Assembly (NCBI GenBank): GCA_020635495.1
Contig: JACJZQ010000003.1
Span: forward strand, 186,001 to 250,000
Origin: Flavobacteriales bacterium
Lineage (GTDB): Bacteria > Bacteroidota > Bacteroidia > UBA10329
Direction of reading: 5' to 3'
Length of the DNA stretch: 64,000 nucleotides
Shown here: positions 56,023 to 64,000 of the stretch, in pieces
How the letters are laid out: every line of letters starts with the position of its first letter
Numbering within the stretch: the first letter of the stretch is position 1
The notes under the pieces: model-generated
The model's input: the letters and a program-made list of their open reading frames with translations, nothing else
What the model was told of the DNA's origin: nothing
Databases searched by the model: none
Program-made: the position numbers and the translations under genes

Positions 56023-56540
56023 TACCTACGTCTTCTAGTGCTTACAAAAAGGTACTCGGCCAAGAAGATGAACGCCAATGTGAGTGTTGAACTCAGCAGC
56101 GTTTTCAATAGCGTGTGGAAGAATTCAGAAAAGCGGAAAACTTCGAGATAAAAAAGTGCCGTGTGATGGATGATGACCATCAATGCGGCATACGGCAGAA
56201 ACCAAGCAAATCCGAACGTTTTGATGTGTGGAACTGCAGCTGATTCGTAGCCTTCGCGAGGCGATTGTGCTTTGAGGTAAAGCGGACGATAGAAAGCCAT
56301 GAGCGTGGTTGCTGCGGCATGCAATCCGCCTGTGTCTGAGAACACATCAATGGTCAATCCAAGAAGGAAGCCGATCAGCAAAAGCTGAATTCTCCCCATA
56401 GAAATGGGCAGTATGAGAATGAGGTAGATGTATGGAAAGGGGTTGATGTACCCACCCAAATTCAAGTGGTTGAAGATCAGCACTTGAAGCAGACAAAGCA
56501 GCCCAAACTGCCACAGATATTTGAGCGAATCAGTCGTCAT
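56022..56540 (-). CDS. mreD: Rod shape-determining protein MreD
   Basis: The 172-residue inner-membrane protein has about five hydrophobic segments. It includes IYLILILPISMGRIQLLLIGF and LTIDVFSDTGGLHAAA, typical of MreD, and ends in a basic tail. It overlaps mreC by 11 bp and PBP2 by one base, consistent with tight co-translation. Confidence 0.92.
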   Translation of the reverse strand: MTTDSLKYLWQFGLLCLLQVLIFNHLNLGGYINPFPYIYLILILPISMGRIQLLLIGFLLGLTIDVFSDTGGLHAAATTLMAFYRPLYLKAQSPREGYESAAVPHIKTFGFAWFLPYAALMVIIHHTALFYLEVFRFSEFFHTLLKTLLSSTLTLAFIFLAEYLFVSTRRRR

Positions 56541-57366
56541 TGGTCTGTGCTTGATGTTCCAATTCCACCTGCTCCATTCGCATGAGGTTATCTACCACAT
56601 ACACCATGCTAATGGTACTCATGTTGGTTATCAATTCCACTTCAATGGAATGGAAATTATCGCCTTCATCTACATGGAATTCCTTGACTTTTCCGATGTT
56701 AATTCCTGCTGGAAACATGGACGAAAAACCAGAGGTTTGAATCAGCATGCCTTCAGCAAGGTCAACGTGATTGGGAATATCCATCAACTGCGCTACTTGA
56801 GGGTCTCTTCCATCCCACACCAACGAACCGATGTAACCTGAATCTTTCAGCTTGGCGCTAATGCTAGAATTCTGATGCAATACCGAAATAACCGAAGCAT
56901 AATTCTTCGAAACGTCTTTCACAATTCCGACAATTCCATCGGATGAAAGCACCGCCATTTCGGGTAATACGCCTTGCAGAATTCCTCGGTTGATGGTCAG
57001 ATAGTTGTTTCTTCTATCGGTTGAATTGTTGACCACTTTGGCTGGAATGTACGTGTAATGCTGACGTGCGATGGAATCCTTCACTTCACCCTTTCGGCCC
57101 GATGAAATGTACTTCGATTCGTTGAGCAACGATCGCAACGCAGCATTCTCCAACGCCAGTTCTTCGTTGACCGTTTTCAGCCTGAAATACTCGGTAACGT
57201 TGTTGTTCAGTTCGTACACATTCCCCACCAATCGGTTGCTGGAACTGAGCACGCTTCCGCGATGGAAATTATTGTTGCGGACAATGAGCCAAAAGCAAAC
57301 GAATTCGAGCAATAGGAAAACGAAGAACACATGATTCCTGTAAATGAAAAGCAGGACGTTCCTCAT
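56530..57366 (-). CDS. mreC: Rod shape-determining protein MreC
   Basis: The 278-residue protein has one membrane segment (~10-28), a coiled coil (~55-80; YELNNNVTEYFRLKTVNEELALENAALR) and a periplasmic beta domain (~105-255; AKVVNNSTDRRNNYLTINRG, GIVGIVKDVSKNYASVISVL, GILI-type motif GMLIQTSGFSSMFPAGI). It links MreB to RodA/PBP2. Confidence 0.95.
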   Translation of the reverse strand: MRNVLLFIYRNHVFFVFLLLEFVCFWLIVRNNNFHRGSVLSSSNRLVGNVYELNNNVTEYFRLKTVNEELALENAALRSLLNESKYISSGRKGEVKDSIARQHYTYIPAKVVNNSTDRRNNYLTINRGILQGVLPEMAVLSSDGIVGIVKDVSKNYASVISVLHQNSSISAKLKDSGYIGSLVWDGRDPQVAQLMDIPNHVDLAEGMLIQTSGFSSMFPAGINIGKVKEFHVDEGDNFHSIEVELITNMSTISMVYVVDNLMRMEQVELEHQAQTNDD

Positions 57367-57388
57367 GTTTCATCCGTATTGCAACCGA

Positions 57389-58414
57389 TCATCTCATCAG
57401 GAATGGGAATCGGTCGATGTTCTTGAGTGCAATACCTGTTCCACGCGCAACCGCTCTCAACGGGTCGTCTGCAATGTGAACAGGAAGTTTTGTTTTCTGT
57501 GAGATCCGCTTGTCCAAACCGCGAAGCATGGAACCACCACCAGCAAGATACAGGCCCGTTCGGTAAATATCTGCCGAAAGCTCCGGTGGCGTCATCTCCA
57601 AGTTGTTGAGAATCGCTGTCTCGATCTTGGTGATGGACTTATCCAACGCATGAGCCACTTCCTGATACGAAACCGTGATCTCTTTCGGGATACCGGTCAT
57701 GAGGTCACGGCCGTGAACAGCATAATCTGGTGGAGGATTTTCCAATTCGGTCAAAGCCGAACCAACCTCAATTTTGATTCTTTCCGCAGAACGCTCGCCA
57801 ATGAGAATGTTGTGCTGTCTGCGCATGTAATCCTCAATATCAGCGGTAAAATCATCTCCCGCAACGCGAATGGAACGATCGCAAACGATACCACCAAGGG
57901 CGATAACCGCAATCTCAGATGTACCTCCACCGATATCGATGATCATGTTCCCCATCGGTTCCTCCACATCGATACCGATACCAATTGCAGCTGCCATCGG
58001 CTCCTGAATCAATCGCACGTCTTTCGCGCCAGCATGTTCTGCCGAGTCACGAACGGCACGTTTTTCCACTTCAGTGATACCAGATGGAATGCAGATTACC
58101 ATTCTGATCTGCGGTGGCATAAAGTATTTCCGACCAGGATTGATCATCTGAATCATCCCTTTGATCATCTGCTCTGCCGCCTCGAAATCCGCAATTACAC
58201 CATCTTTCAGCGGACGAATCGTTTCAATATTCTTGTGGGTTTTCCCATGCATCTGCTGGGCTTTCTTCCCAATGGCAACGATTTTACCTGTTTGGATATC
58301 CTTGGCCACTATAGACGGCTCGTCAACCACAACCTTGTCATTGTAAATGATCAGCGTGTTGGCCGTTCCAAGGTCAATCGCAATTTCCTGTCTGAAGTAG
58401 TCGAACAGCCCCAT
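57389..58414 (-). CDS. mreB: Rod shape-determining protein MreB
   Basis: The 341-residue actin homologue organises cell elongation. It has the nucleotide-binding motifs IAIDLGTANTLIY (~10-22), IDIGGGTSEIAVIALGG (~159-175) and GLYLAGGGSMLRGLD (~288-302). The length is normal. It begins 4 bp after purH and is followed by mreC after 22 bp. Confidence 0.98.
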   Translation of the reverse strand: MGLFDYFRQEIAIDLGTANTLIIYNDKVVVDEPSIVAKDIQTGKIVAIGKKAQQMHGKTHKNIETIRPLKDGVIADFEAAEQMIKGMIQMINPGRKYFMPPQIRMVICIPSGITEVEKRAVRDSAEHAGAKDVRLIQEPMAAAIGIGIDVEEPMGNMIIDIGGGTSEIAVIALGGIVCDRSIRVAGDDFTADIEDYMRRQHNILIGERSAERIKIEVGSALTELENPPPDYAVHGRDLMTGIPKEITVSYQEVAHALDKSITKIETAILNNLEMTPPELSADIYRTGLYLAGGGSMLRGLDKRISQKTKLPVHIADDPLRAVARGTGIALKNIDRFPFLMR

Positions 58415-58418
58415 TCGC

Positions 58419-59939
58419 TCAGTGTTTAAAGTGTCTTACACCAGTAACTACCATCGCCATTCCATTATTGTTGCAGTAGTCGATCGATTCTTGGTCTTTT
58501 ATCGATCCGCCTGGCTGCACCACCGTATCAATGCCTTCGTTGTGGGCGATCTCCACACAGTCTGGAAATGGGAAAAAAGCGTCTGATGCCATAACCGCTC
58601 CGTTCAGGTCGAAGTTAAAAGACTTTGCCTTAGTAATGGCGAATTTCAATGCATCTACGCGTGAGGTCATTCCGCAACCGCTTGCCAACAACTGTTTGTT
58701 CTTTGCAAGAACGATAGTATTTGACTTGGTATGCTTCACCAATTTGTTAGCAAATACTAAATCTTCGTATTGTGCATCATTTGGTTTCAAATCCGTAACG
58801 GGATTCATGTCTGATGCCGCTTGCGTGCTGAGGTCTTTGTCCTGCTCCAAAACTCCATTCAGCAACGAACGGAACTGACGTTTTGGGAACTCGCAAGGCT
58901 TCTGAATCAAGATAACGCGGTTCTTTTTCTGCTTGAGAATTTCGAGTGCTTCGCTACTGTATGATGGCGCGATTACCACCTCAAAGAACAACTTGTTCAT
59001 CTCCTCAGCCGTTTCAGCATCCACCTCCACATTGGTGATGAGGATTCCTCCGAAAGCTGAGATCGGATCACCAGCCAAAGCCGCGATCCAAGCGTCTTTC
59101 AACTTCGGTCGACTTGCCAATCCGCAAGCATTGTTGTGTTTCAGAATAGCGAACGTTGTGTCGTCAAAATCCGCTATCAGATTCACCGCTGCATCAACAT
59201 CCAAGAGGTTGTTGTAGCTCAATTCCTTTCCGTGAATCTGATCAAAAAGCGCACTCAGATCGCCATGGAAAAATCCATCTTGATGCGGATTCTCCCCGTA
59301 GCGAAGCACTTTTGTTCCTGTTTCCTTATGGTTGAAGCCATCCGCTCCAGCGAAATAACCGTGAATGGCCGTGTCGTAATGCGATGAAACCGCGAAGGCT
59401 GCCGTAGCGAATTGCTTGCGCTGCTCCAACGTGGTTTCTGCACCATCTTCAAGCAGTCCAGCCAAAGCCGCATATTGGTTTTTCGATGGAACGATGACCA
59501 CATCTTTGAAGTTCTTGGCCGCTGCACGGATCAGGGAAATGCCACCAATGTCAATCTTCTCAATTATGGCCTGTTCATCAGCACCGCTTGCCACAGTATC
59601 TTCAAACGGATAGAGGTCAACAATCACAAGATCGATCTCTGGAATCTCGTACTCGGCCAATTGGACCAGATCGCCTTGCTCTTCTCTCCTACACAAAATT
59701 CCTCCGAAGACTTTCGGATGCAAGGTTTTCACTCTTCCGCCCAAAATGGATGGGTAAGAAGTCAACTCTTCCACTTTCAGGACTGTTGCACCCAATTCCT
59801 CCAAATAGGTCTGCGTTCCGCCCGTGGAATAAATGTTCACTCCGTGCTTGATCAGCTGCTTAACTATCGGCTCCAGACCTTCCTTATGGAAGACGGAGAT
59901 CAATGCGTTTTTGATGGTCTTATTCGCCACTTTCTTCAA
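58419..59939 (-). CDS. purH: Bifunctional AICAR transformylase/IMP cyclohydrolase
   Basis: The 506-residue enzyme does the last two steps of IMP synthesis. The cyclohydrolase domain covers ~1-195 (STGGTQTYLEELG, LTSYPSILGGRVKTLHPKVFGGIL, VDLYPFEDTVA). The transformylase domain follows (LRYGENPHQDGF, LKHNNACGLAS, AFGGILITN, SDAFFPFPDCVE). It heads the mreB operon, an arrangement with no known functional link beyond growth. Confidence 0.97.
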   Translation of the reverse strand: MKKVANKTIKNALISVFHKEGLEPIVKQLIKHGVNIYSTGGTQTYLEELGATVLKVEELTSYPSILGGRVKTLHPKVFGGILCRREEQGDLVQLAEYEIPEIDLVIVDLYPFEDTVASGADEQAIIEKIDIGGISLIRAAAKNFKDVVIVPSKNQYAALAGLLEDGAETTLEQRKQFATAAFAVSSHYDTAIHGYFAGADGFNHKETGTKVLRYGENPHQDGFFHGDLSALFDQIHGKELSYNNLLDVDAAVNLIADFDDTTFAILKHNNACGLASRPKLKDAWIAALAGDPISAFGGILITNVEVDAETAEEMNKLFFEVVIAPSYSSEALEILKQKKNRVILIQKPCEFPKRQFRSLLNGVLEQDKDLSTQAASDMNPVTDLKPNDAQYEDLVFANKLVKHTKSNTIVLAKNKQLLASGCGMTSRVDALKFAITKAKSFNFDLNGAVMASDAFFPFPDCVEIAHNEGIDTVVQPGGSIKDQESIDYCNNNGMAMVVTGVRHFKH

Positions 59940-60117
59940 TTAGCAATTCGAAAAAACAATTCTGCCGGAAAAACCGTTTTCCTATCAGTTTAAAATCCAA
60001 TAAAATCAAGGGTTTCAGGAACTTTTTCCAAGCACGGCAAAGGTAGCCTTTTGAAGCACAAATCGGTTACCTTTGGGCCCCTGACGGTAGCATTTCCGCC
60101 CAAGTTTTCAACAGCGA
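59940..60117. other. Divergent intergenic region purH / MacB-type permease
   Basis: TACCTTTG at 60068-60075 is a perfect plus-strand -7 box, 42 bp before the permease ATG. TTTG at 60050-60053 is too close to be its normal -33 partner. No clear minus-strand box was seen. Confidence 0.4.
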
Positions 60118-61365
60118 ATGATCATATTCCTCAAACTCTTCAACGAAAGCATCAAGATGGCCTGGAATGCGTTGGTGGCCAATAAGCTGCGCACCATTCT
60201 TTCGTTGCTGGGAATTACCATCGGAATCATGGCCATCATCACGGTTTTCACGTTGGTGGATTCGATGGAGAAGAACATCAAGGACAACGTTCAGTCTTTG
60301 GGAGACAACACCGTTTACATTCAGAAGTGGCCGTGGGCAACTGGAAGCAATTACCAATGGTGGAAATACTGGCAGCGCCCAGAAGCTGACCTCTCTGATT
60401 TTCGTGAAATTCAGAATCGCAGTAGAGCTGCCGATGCTGTTGTTTTCATGGCGTCCAAAAACAAAAGTGTTGAGCACAAATCGACCGTAGTCCAGAATGT
60501 AAGTGTTGTGGCCGTAACCCACGATTACGACAAGATCAAGTCGTTTGAACTTGTTGCGGGACGATACTTCACGCTGCTCGAAACCAATGCTGGAAAAAAC
60601 GTTTGCATCATTGGTATGGCCGTGGCCCAAGGGCTTTTTGGAGACCAGAACCCGGTGGGAGAATCCATCAAAGTGTTTAAGAGGAAACTGACCATCATAG
60701 GCGTTTTTGGAGTTGAAGGAGAAAGCATTTTCGGGAACTCGGTTGACAATCAGGTACTAATGCCTATAAACTATGCTAGACAAGTAACTAGAATTGATAG
60801 TCGAAGTGCCAACCCGACCATAATGGTAAGAGGTAAAACCGGTGTTGAAACCGAAGCTCTGAAGGACGAACTGCGCGGCATCATGCGCAGCATACGAAGA
60901 CTGAAACCAAGGGCAGAAGACAACTTTGCTTTGAACGAAATAAGCGTGCTTTCGAATTCACTCGAAAGTCTGTTCGACATTCTGAATATCGCGGGAACCA
61001 TCATTGGTGGGTTCTCCATTCTGGTTGGTGGATTCGGCATTGCCAACATCATGTTCGTTTCTGTGAAAGAGCGTACGCACTTGATCGGAATCGAAAAATC
61101 GCTTGGAGCCAAAAACTGGTTCATTCTTCTGGAGTTCCTTTCAGAAGCCGTGTTTCTGAGTTTGATGGGCGGAATCTCTGGGCTCATCATCGTTTACCTG
61201 CTCACATTTGCGGCTTCCGCGGCCTTTGATGTAGACATCTACCTTACGTTCGTCAACATCCTCAAGGGAATTGCCATCTCTGTCTCCATCGGACTTATCT
61301 CAGGTATCATTCCGGCCTACCTTGCTTCACGGCTTAGCCCCGTTGAGGCTATCCGAAGTAAATGA
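60118..61365 (+). CDS. MacB-type ABC transporter permease
   Basis: The 415-residue inner-membrane protein has one N-terminal membrane segment (~27-47), a large periplasmic MacB_PCD domain (~48-275) and three C-terminal segments. FtsX-like motifs are present (SILVGGFGIANIMFVSVKERT, IGIEKSLGAKNWFIL, LASRLSPVEAIR). Such permeases couple ATP hydrolysis to periplasmic or outer-membrane events such as efflux or lipoprotein handling. No ATPase gene is adjacent; the orphan ATPase at 45081 is a candidate partner. Confidence 0.92.
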   Translation: MIIFLKLFNESIKMAWNALVANKLRTILSLLGITIGIMAIITVFTLVDSMEKNIKDNVQSLGDNTVYIQKWPWATGSNYQWWKYWQRPEADLSDFREIQNRSRAADAVVFMASKNKSVEHKSTVVQNVSVVAVTHDYDKIKSFELVAGRYFTLLETNAGKNVCIIGMAVAQGLFGDQNPVGESIKVFKRKLTIIGVFGVEGESIFGNSVDNQVLMPINYARQVTRIDSRSANPTIMVRGKTGVETEALKDELRGIMRSIRRLKPRAEDNFALNEISVLSNSLESLFDILNIAGTIIGGFSILVGGFGIANIMFVSVKERTHLIGIEKSLGAKNWFILLEFLSEAVFLSLMGGISGLIIVYLLTFAASAAFDVDIYLTFVNILKGIAISVSIGLISGIIPAYLASRLSPVEAIRSK

Positions 61366-61368
61366 TGA

Positions 61369-61376
61369 TAATTTTG
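61369..61376 (+). promoter_or_regulatory. Candidate -7 box TAATTTTG
   Basis: A perfect TAnnTTTG match 17 bp before the methyltransferase ATG at 61394, just after the permease stop. Confidence 0.35.
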
Positions 61377-61393
61377 CACCCTAACATTTAAGC

Positions 61394-62077
61394 ATGGAAG
61401 CAACTGGAAAATTCTCGTGGAACCGACCAATTACGTCTTACACCAAGTTCCACCAGTTCTTCAACAAGTTCATCACTCCGTGGATTCTGAACAAGAAATT
61501 CTTTGTTCCGAGCAAACTCGTAAAGGGCAAAGAATATCTGCAAGTAGGTTGTGGCTACAACATCTATGACGATTTCATCAATACGGATATTGAGTGGAAA
61601 CCGAACGTAATTCCGTGGGATATTTCTACCATTTACAAGGACAATTACCCGATTCCCGATGGTGCGCTTCAAGGGATTTACACCGAGCATTGCTTGGAAC
61701 ACATTCCGTTTCAATCTACCAAAGACAATCTGAAGGAATTCTATCGATTGCTTAAACCAGGTGGCACGCTACGAATTGCGGTTCCGGATGGCGAGTTGTT
61801 CATTGACCTGTATAACAAGCATCGACAAGGCGAAAAAGTGAAAATTCCTTGCCCAGACGATAGGCTAGAGCCTACGCCAATGATCAGCATCAATCGTATT
61901 GCGCGAAGCCACGGGCATCTTTTCATGTACGATTTTGAGACCTTCAAATACCTATTGGAAGAGGTCGGGTTCAAGGACGTGAAAAAGGAAACATTCCGAA
62001 ACGGTCGCGACCCGAAGTTGTTGGTTGACAGCAAGCTTCGCGAAGACGAATCGCTTTACGTAGAAGCCACCAAATAA
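61394..62077 (+). CDS. Class I SAM-dependent methyltransferase
   Basis: The 227-residue protein has a SAM motif YLQVGCGYNIYDDFINTDI (~55-73), TEHCLEHIPF (~98-107) and RLLKPGGTLRIAVPDGE (~118-134). This pattern is common in methyltransferases of polysaccharide and lipid biosynthesis. The GCGYNIYDDFIN motif and the late HGHLFMYDFETFKYLLEEVGF fit that subgroup. The substrate is unknown. It follows the permease by 28 bp. Confidence 0.88.
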   Translation: MEATGKFSWNRPITSYTKFHQFFNKFITPWILNKKFFVPSKLVKGKEYLQVGCGYNIYDDFINTDIEWKPNVIPWDISTIYKDNYPIPDGALQGIYTEHCLEHIPFQSTKDNLKEFYRLLKPGGTLRIAVPDGELFIDLYNKHRQGEKVKIPCPDDRLEPTPMISINRIARSHGHLFMYDFETFKYLLEEVGFKDVKKETFRNGRDPKLLVDSKLREDESLYVEATK

Positions 62078-62153
62078 TCAGCATTTCTGTTGCTGAAATT
62101 GTATTTGTCATCCTTATCGCACAAATCCTAAAAACAGGTTTTATCTTGTTGGC

Positions 62154-63101
62154 ATGATTGAGATGCTTCGAACGCCTGATGAGCGGTTTTACGGATTGCC
62201 AGGCTATCCGTACGAACCGAATTACATGGAGATCAATGGTGGTCGTTTCCACTATGTGGATGAAGGCGAAGGCGAGGTGATTCTTTGCCTGCATGGCGAG
62301 CCAACTTGGAGCTATCTCTATCGGAAGATGATTCCACCTTTGAAGAAGAATTACCGTGTAATTGCCCCAGATTTCTTCGGTTTTGGACGGTCTGACAAGT
62401 TCACCAAGGTGAAAGACTACTCGTTCTATCTGCACTATAGAACGCTCATCAAGTTCATTGAGCGGGCTGAGCTGAAAGACATCACGTTAGTTTGCCAAGA
62501 TTGGGGCGGATTGATCGGGCTGAGCGTTTTAGGAAAGCACCCGGAACTGTTCAAGCGGGTTGTGATCATGAACACCTCTCTTCCAACAGGGCATCGTGGA
62601 CTGCCGCTGGCATTCCGCTTATGGAGAATGTTCAGCAGATGGGCTCCAACACTTCCTATCCGCAACATCATAAAATGGGGAACTTACCGCACCCCTCAGG
62701 CTCAAATTCTGGCGGCTTATGAAGCGCCTTTTCCATCAGAACAATACAAAGCTGGAGCGAGGGCTTGGCCAAGTTTGGTTCCAACCAATCCGAAGGATGA
62801 TGGGGTTCGTCAAATGAAACGAGCAAGAGCTGTTCTAAAAGAATGGGACAAACCCGCGTTGGTCATGTTCTCAGAAGACGACCCGATTACGCGCGGTGCT
62901 GAACGTTGGTTCATGGAGAACATTCCAACGGTTAAGAACGAACCTGAGATCATCATTGAACGTGCTGGGCACTTTTTGCAGGAAGATCAGGGCAAGAAAC
63001 TCGCGGAGCACATCCACGATTTTATTCTACGTTCTCACGCTCGGGAACGTGGAGAAGAGATCGTGTTAGATCCGGAGAAATATCCGCCAACAAAGAAATA
63101 G
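62154..63101 (+). CDS. Haloalkane dehalogenase-like alpha/beta hydrolase
   Basis: The 315-residue protein resembles haloalkane dehalogenases of the DhlA group. The oxyanion motif is HGEPTW (47-52). The nucleophile is D116 in VCQDWGG, followed by W117, a halide-binding position. The acid is D242 or D243 in FSEDDPITRG, and the base is H273 in AGHFLQED. The cap shows FPSEQYKAGARAWPSLVP, close to DhlA-type proteins. Substrate cannot be read; an epoxide hydrolase or other activity is possible. The last 80 bp overlap the mfd gene on the other strand. Confidence 0.85.
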   Translation: MIEMLRTPDERFYGLPGYPYEPNYMEINGGRFHYVDEGEGEVILCLHGEPTWSYLYRKMIPPLKKNYRVIAPDFFGFGRSDKFTKVKDYSFYLHYRTLIKFIERAELKDITLVCQDWGGLIGLSVLGKHPELFKRVVIMNTSLPTGHRGLPLAFRLWRMFSRWAPTLPIRNIIKWGTYRTPQAQILAAYEAPFPSEQYKAGARAWPSLVPTNPKDDGVRQMKRARAVLKEWDKPALVMFSEDDPITRGAERWFMENIPTVKNEPEIIIERAGHFLQEDQGKKLAEHIHDFILRSHARERGEEIVLDPEKYPPTKK

Positions 63102-64000
63102 CCTCGGTTATCGTTGAGACCTTCTCAAACCGAAGCGTCAGCTTATCATTCTTCTGCCGCATAATGGCCTTTTGCGGATTTGATTTTATAAAGTTCAAGA
63201 TCAGCGCAAAGCCTTCTCCTTGGTAATAGCCACTTTCGGGGTCTGAGACAAAATAGCCGACCAACGTATTGTGCTTCAGAATCAGCTTTTCGAACCCGAG
63301 CGCTTTGGCTATCCATCTTAACCGTATTGTCTCCAACAACTGAATTCCTTGAGCGGGAATCGGCCCGAAACGGTCTACCAACCTTCTTTCGAATTCAGCC
63401 AATTGCTTGGCATTTTCCAGATCGTCCAATTCGCGATACAGCGCCAATCGTTCCGCAATGGCATTCACGTATTGATCAGGAAGTAAGATCTCGAGGTCGG
63501 TATCGATCTGGCAATCCTCAACAAATGGCTTGGCCGGCTCATCCTTGAAAAGCTCCTTGAATTCGGTCTCCTTCAACTCATTCACCGCTTCATCCAAGAT
63601 CTTGTGGTACATCTCAATCCCGATATCGCTGATGAAACCGCTCTGCTCTGCACCTAAAAGATTTCCAGCACCACGAATGTCAAGATCGCGCATGGCGATG
63701 TTGAAACCGCTACCCAGATCGGAGAACTCTTCAATGGCCTTCAAACGTTTTCGTGCTTCTGGAGTGAGCATGGTAACAGGCGGTGCCAAGAGGTAGCAGA
63801 ACGCTTTTTTGTTGGAACGCCCGACCCGACCGCGCATTTGATGCAGGTCGCTTAGTCCAAAATGATTGGCATTATTGATAATGATCGTGTTCGCGTTCGA
63901 AATATCCAAACCACTTTCAATGATGGTTGTGGCCACCAACACATCATATTCTCCCTCCATGAAGCGCATCATGGTGTCTTCCAACTTGGAAGGCTCCATT
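63022..64000 (-). CDS. mfd: Transcription-repair coupling factor Mfd, C-terminal part
   Basis: The visible 326 codons are the 3' part of mfd; the start is off-window to the right. Helicase motifs LVATTIIESGLDISNANTIII and HQMRGRVGRSNKKAFCYL are present, then FNIAMRDLDIRGAGNLLG and the C-terminal D7 domain (~150-300; PDQYVNAIAERLALYREL, RFGPIPAQGIQLL). Mfd removes stalled RNA polymerase and recruits UvrA. The methionine near the right edge is internal, not a start. The final 27 codons overlap the dehalogenase-like gene. Confidence 0.95.
   Translation of the reverse strand, partial: MEPSKLEDTMMRFMEGEYDVLVATTIIESGLDISNANTIIINNANHFGLSDLHQMRGRVGRSNKKAFCYLLAPPVTMLTPEARKRLKAIEEFSDLGSGFNIAMRDLDIRGAGNLLGAEQSGFISDIGIEMYHKILDEAVNELKETEFKELFKDEPAKPFVEDCQIDTDLEILLPDQYVNAIAERLALYRELDDLENAKQLAEFERRLVDRFGPIPAQGIQLLETIRLRWIAKALGFEKLILKHNTLVGYFVSDPESGYYQGEGFALILNFIKSNPQKAIMRQKNDKLTLRFEKVSTITEAISLLADISPDLTRSLLHVPERENVE

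Noticed and set aside
57650..58429. 259-residue plus-strand open frame.
   Set aside because: It is antisense to mreB, which is unambiguous.
62080..62112. TCAGCA/TGCTGA stem after the methyltransferase gene as a terminator.
   Set aside because: The stem is short and no T run follows, so it was not called.

Overview
The window looks like a chromosomal segment of a member of Bacteroidota, most likely a Flavobacteriales-type organism. The evidence is a type IX secretion (T9SS) cluster (porU, porV, a PorP/SprF protein, gldJ), T9SS sorting-domain features on exported proteins, SecA with a long insertion and a SEC-C tail, a DUF5916 outer-membrane protein, a DUF2795 protein, and promoters of the Bacteroidota form TTTG-N19-TAnnTTTG. 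The species assignment is inference. No prophage, integrase, transposase, CRISPR array or rRNA operon was seen.

Layout. 1-7842 (minus): the N-terminal 2614 residues of a giant secreted repeat protein, truncated by the window edge, with three near-identical ~1.45 kb DNA repeats. 8090-9711 (plus): a small beta-barrel protein coupled to an uncharacterised protein with kinase-like motifs. 9716-14807 (minus): pheT, a DUF5916 protein and a small exported protein. 14914-17984: sua5 and recG, converging. 18274-27424 (minus): a long gene string porU-porV-ispF-cdd-pdhA-pdhC-lipoprotein, closed by a minus-strand terminator. 27656-31555 (plus): PorP/SprF-type protein, gldJ, murF. 31552-36492: acyl-CoA dehydrogenase, anmK, an amino-acid dehydrogenase and nhaD. 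36534-37826: an orphan cytosine-C5 methyltransferase ending in an intergenic hairpin element. 38077-39994: exbB-exbD-tonB-like energy module. 40116-46339: folC, tRNA-Val, MscS channel, PhoD-like phosphatase, methyltransferase, ABC ATPase, cobalamin adenosyltransferase. 46446-52867: DUF2795 protein, secA, DinB-like protein, ppiD. 52922-59939 (minus): purH-mreB-mreC-mreD-PBP2-rodA, the cell-elongation operon. 60118-64000: MacB-type permease, methyltransferase, haloalkane dehalogenase-like hydrolase, and the 3' part of mfd on the other strand.

How it fits together. Much of the window serves the cell envelope. SecA and PpiD move and fold exported proteins. PorU, PorV, PorP/SprF and GldJ carry them across the outer membrane by T9SS. 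The giant repeat protein and the PhoD-like phosphatase are likely cargo of that system. MurF, AnmK, MreBCD, PBP2 and RodA build and recycle peptidoglycan, and ExbB/ExbD/TonB power the outer membrane. The rest is housekeeping: translation (pheT, sua5, tRNA-Val), repair (recG, mfd), purines, folate, pyruvate oxidation and isoprenoids.

The least explained items are the kinase-like protein at 8662-9711, the mosaic repeats of the giant gene, two copies of a hairpin element sharing fixed flanks (one supplying the C-terminus of the methyltransferase), and -7 promoter boxes so close to ATG codons that leaderless mRNAs are predicted.
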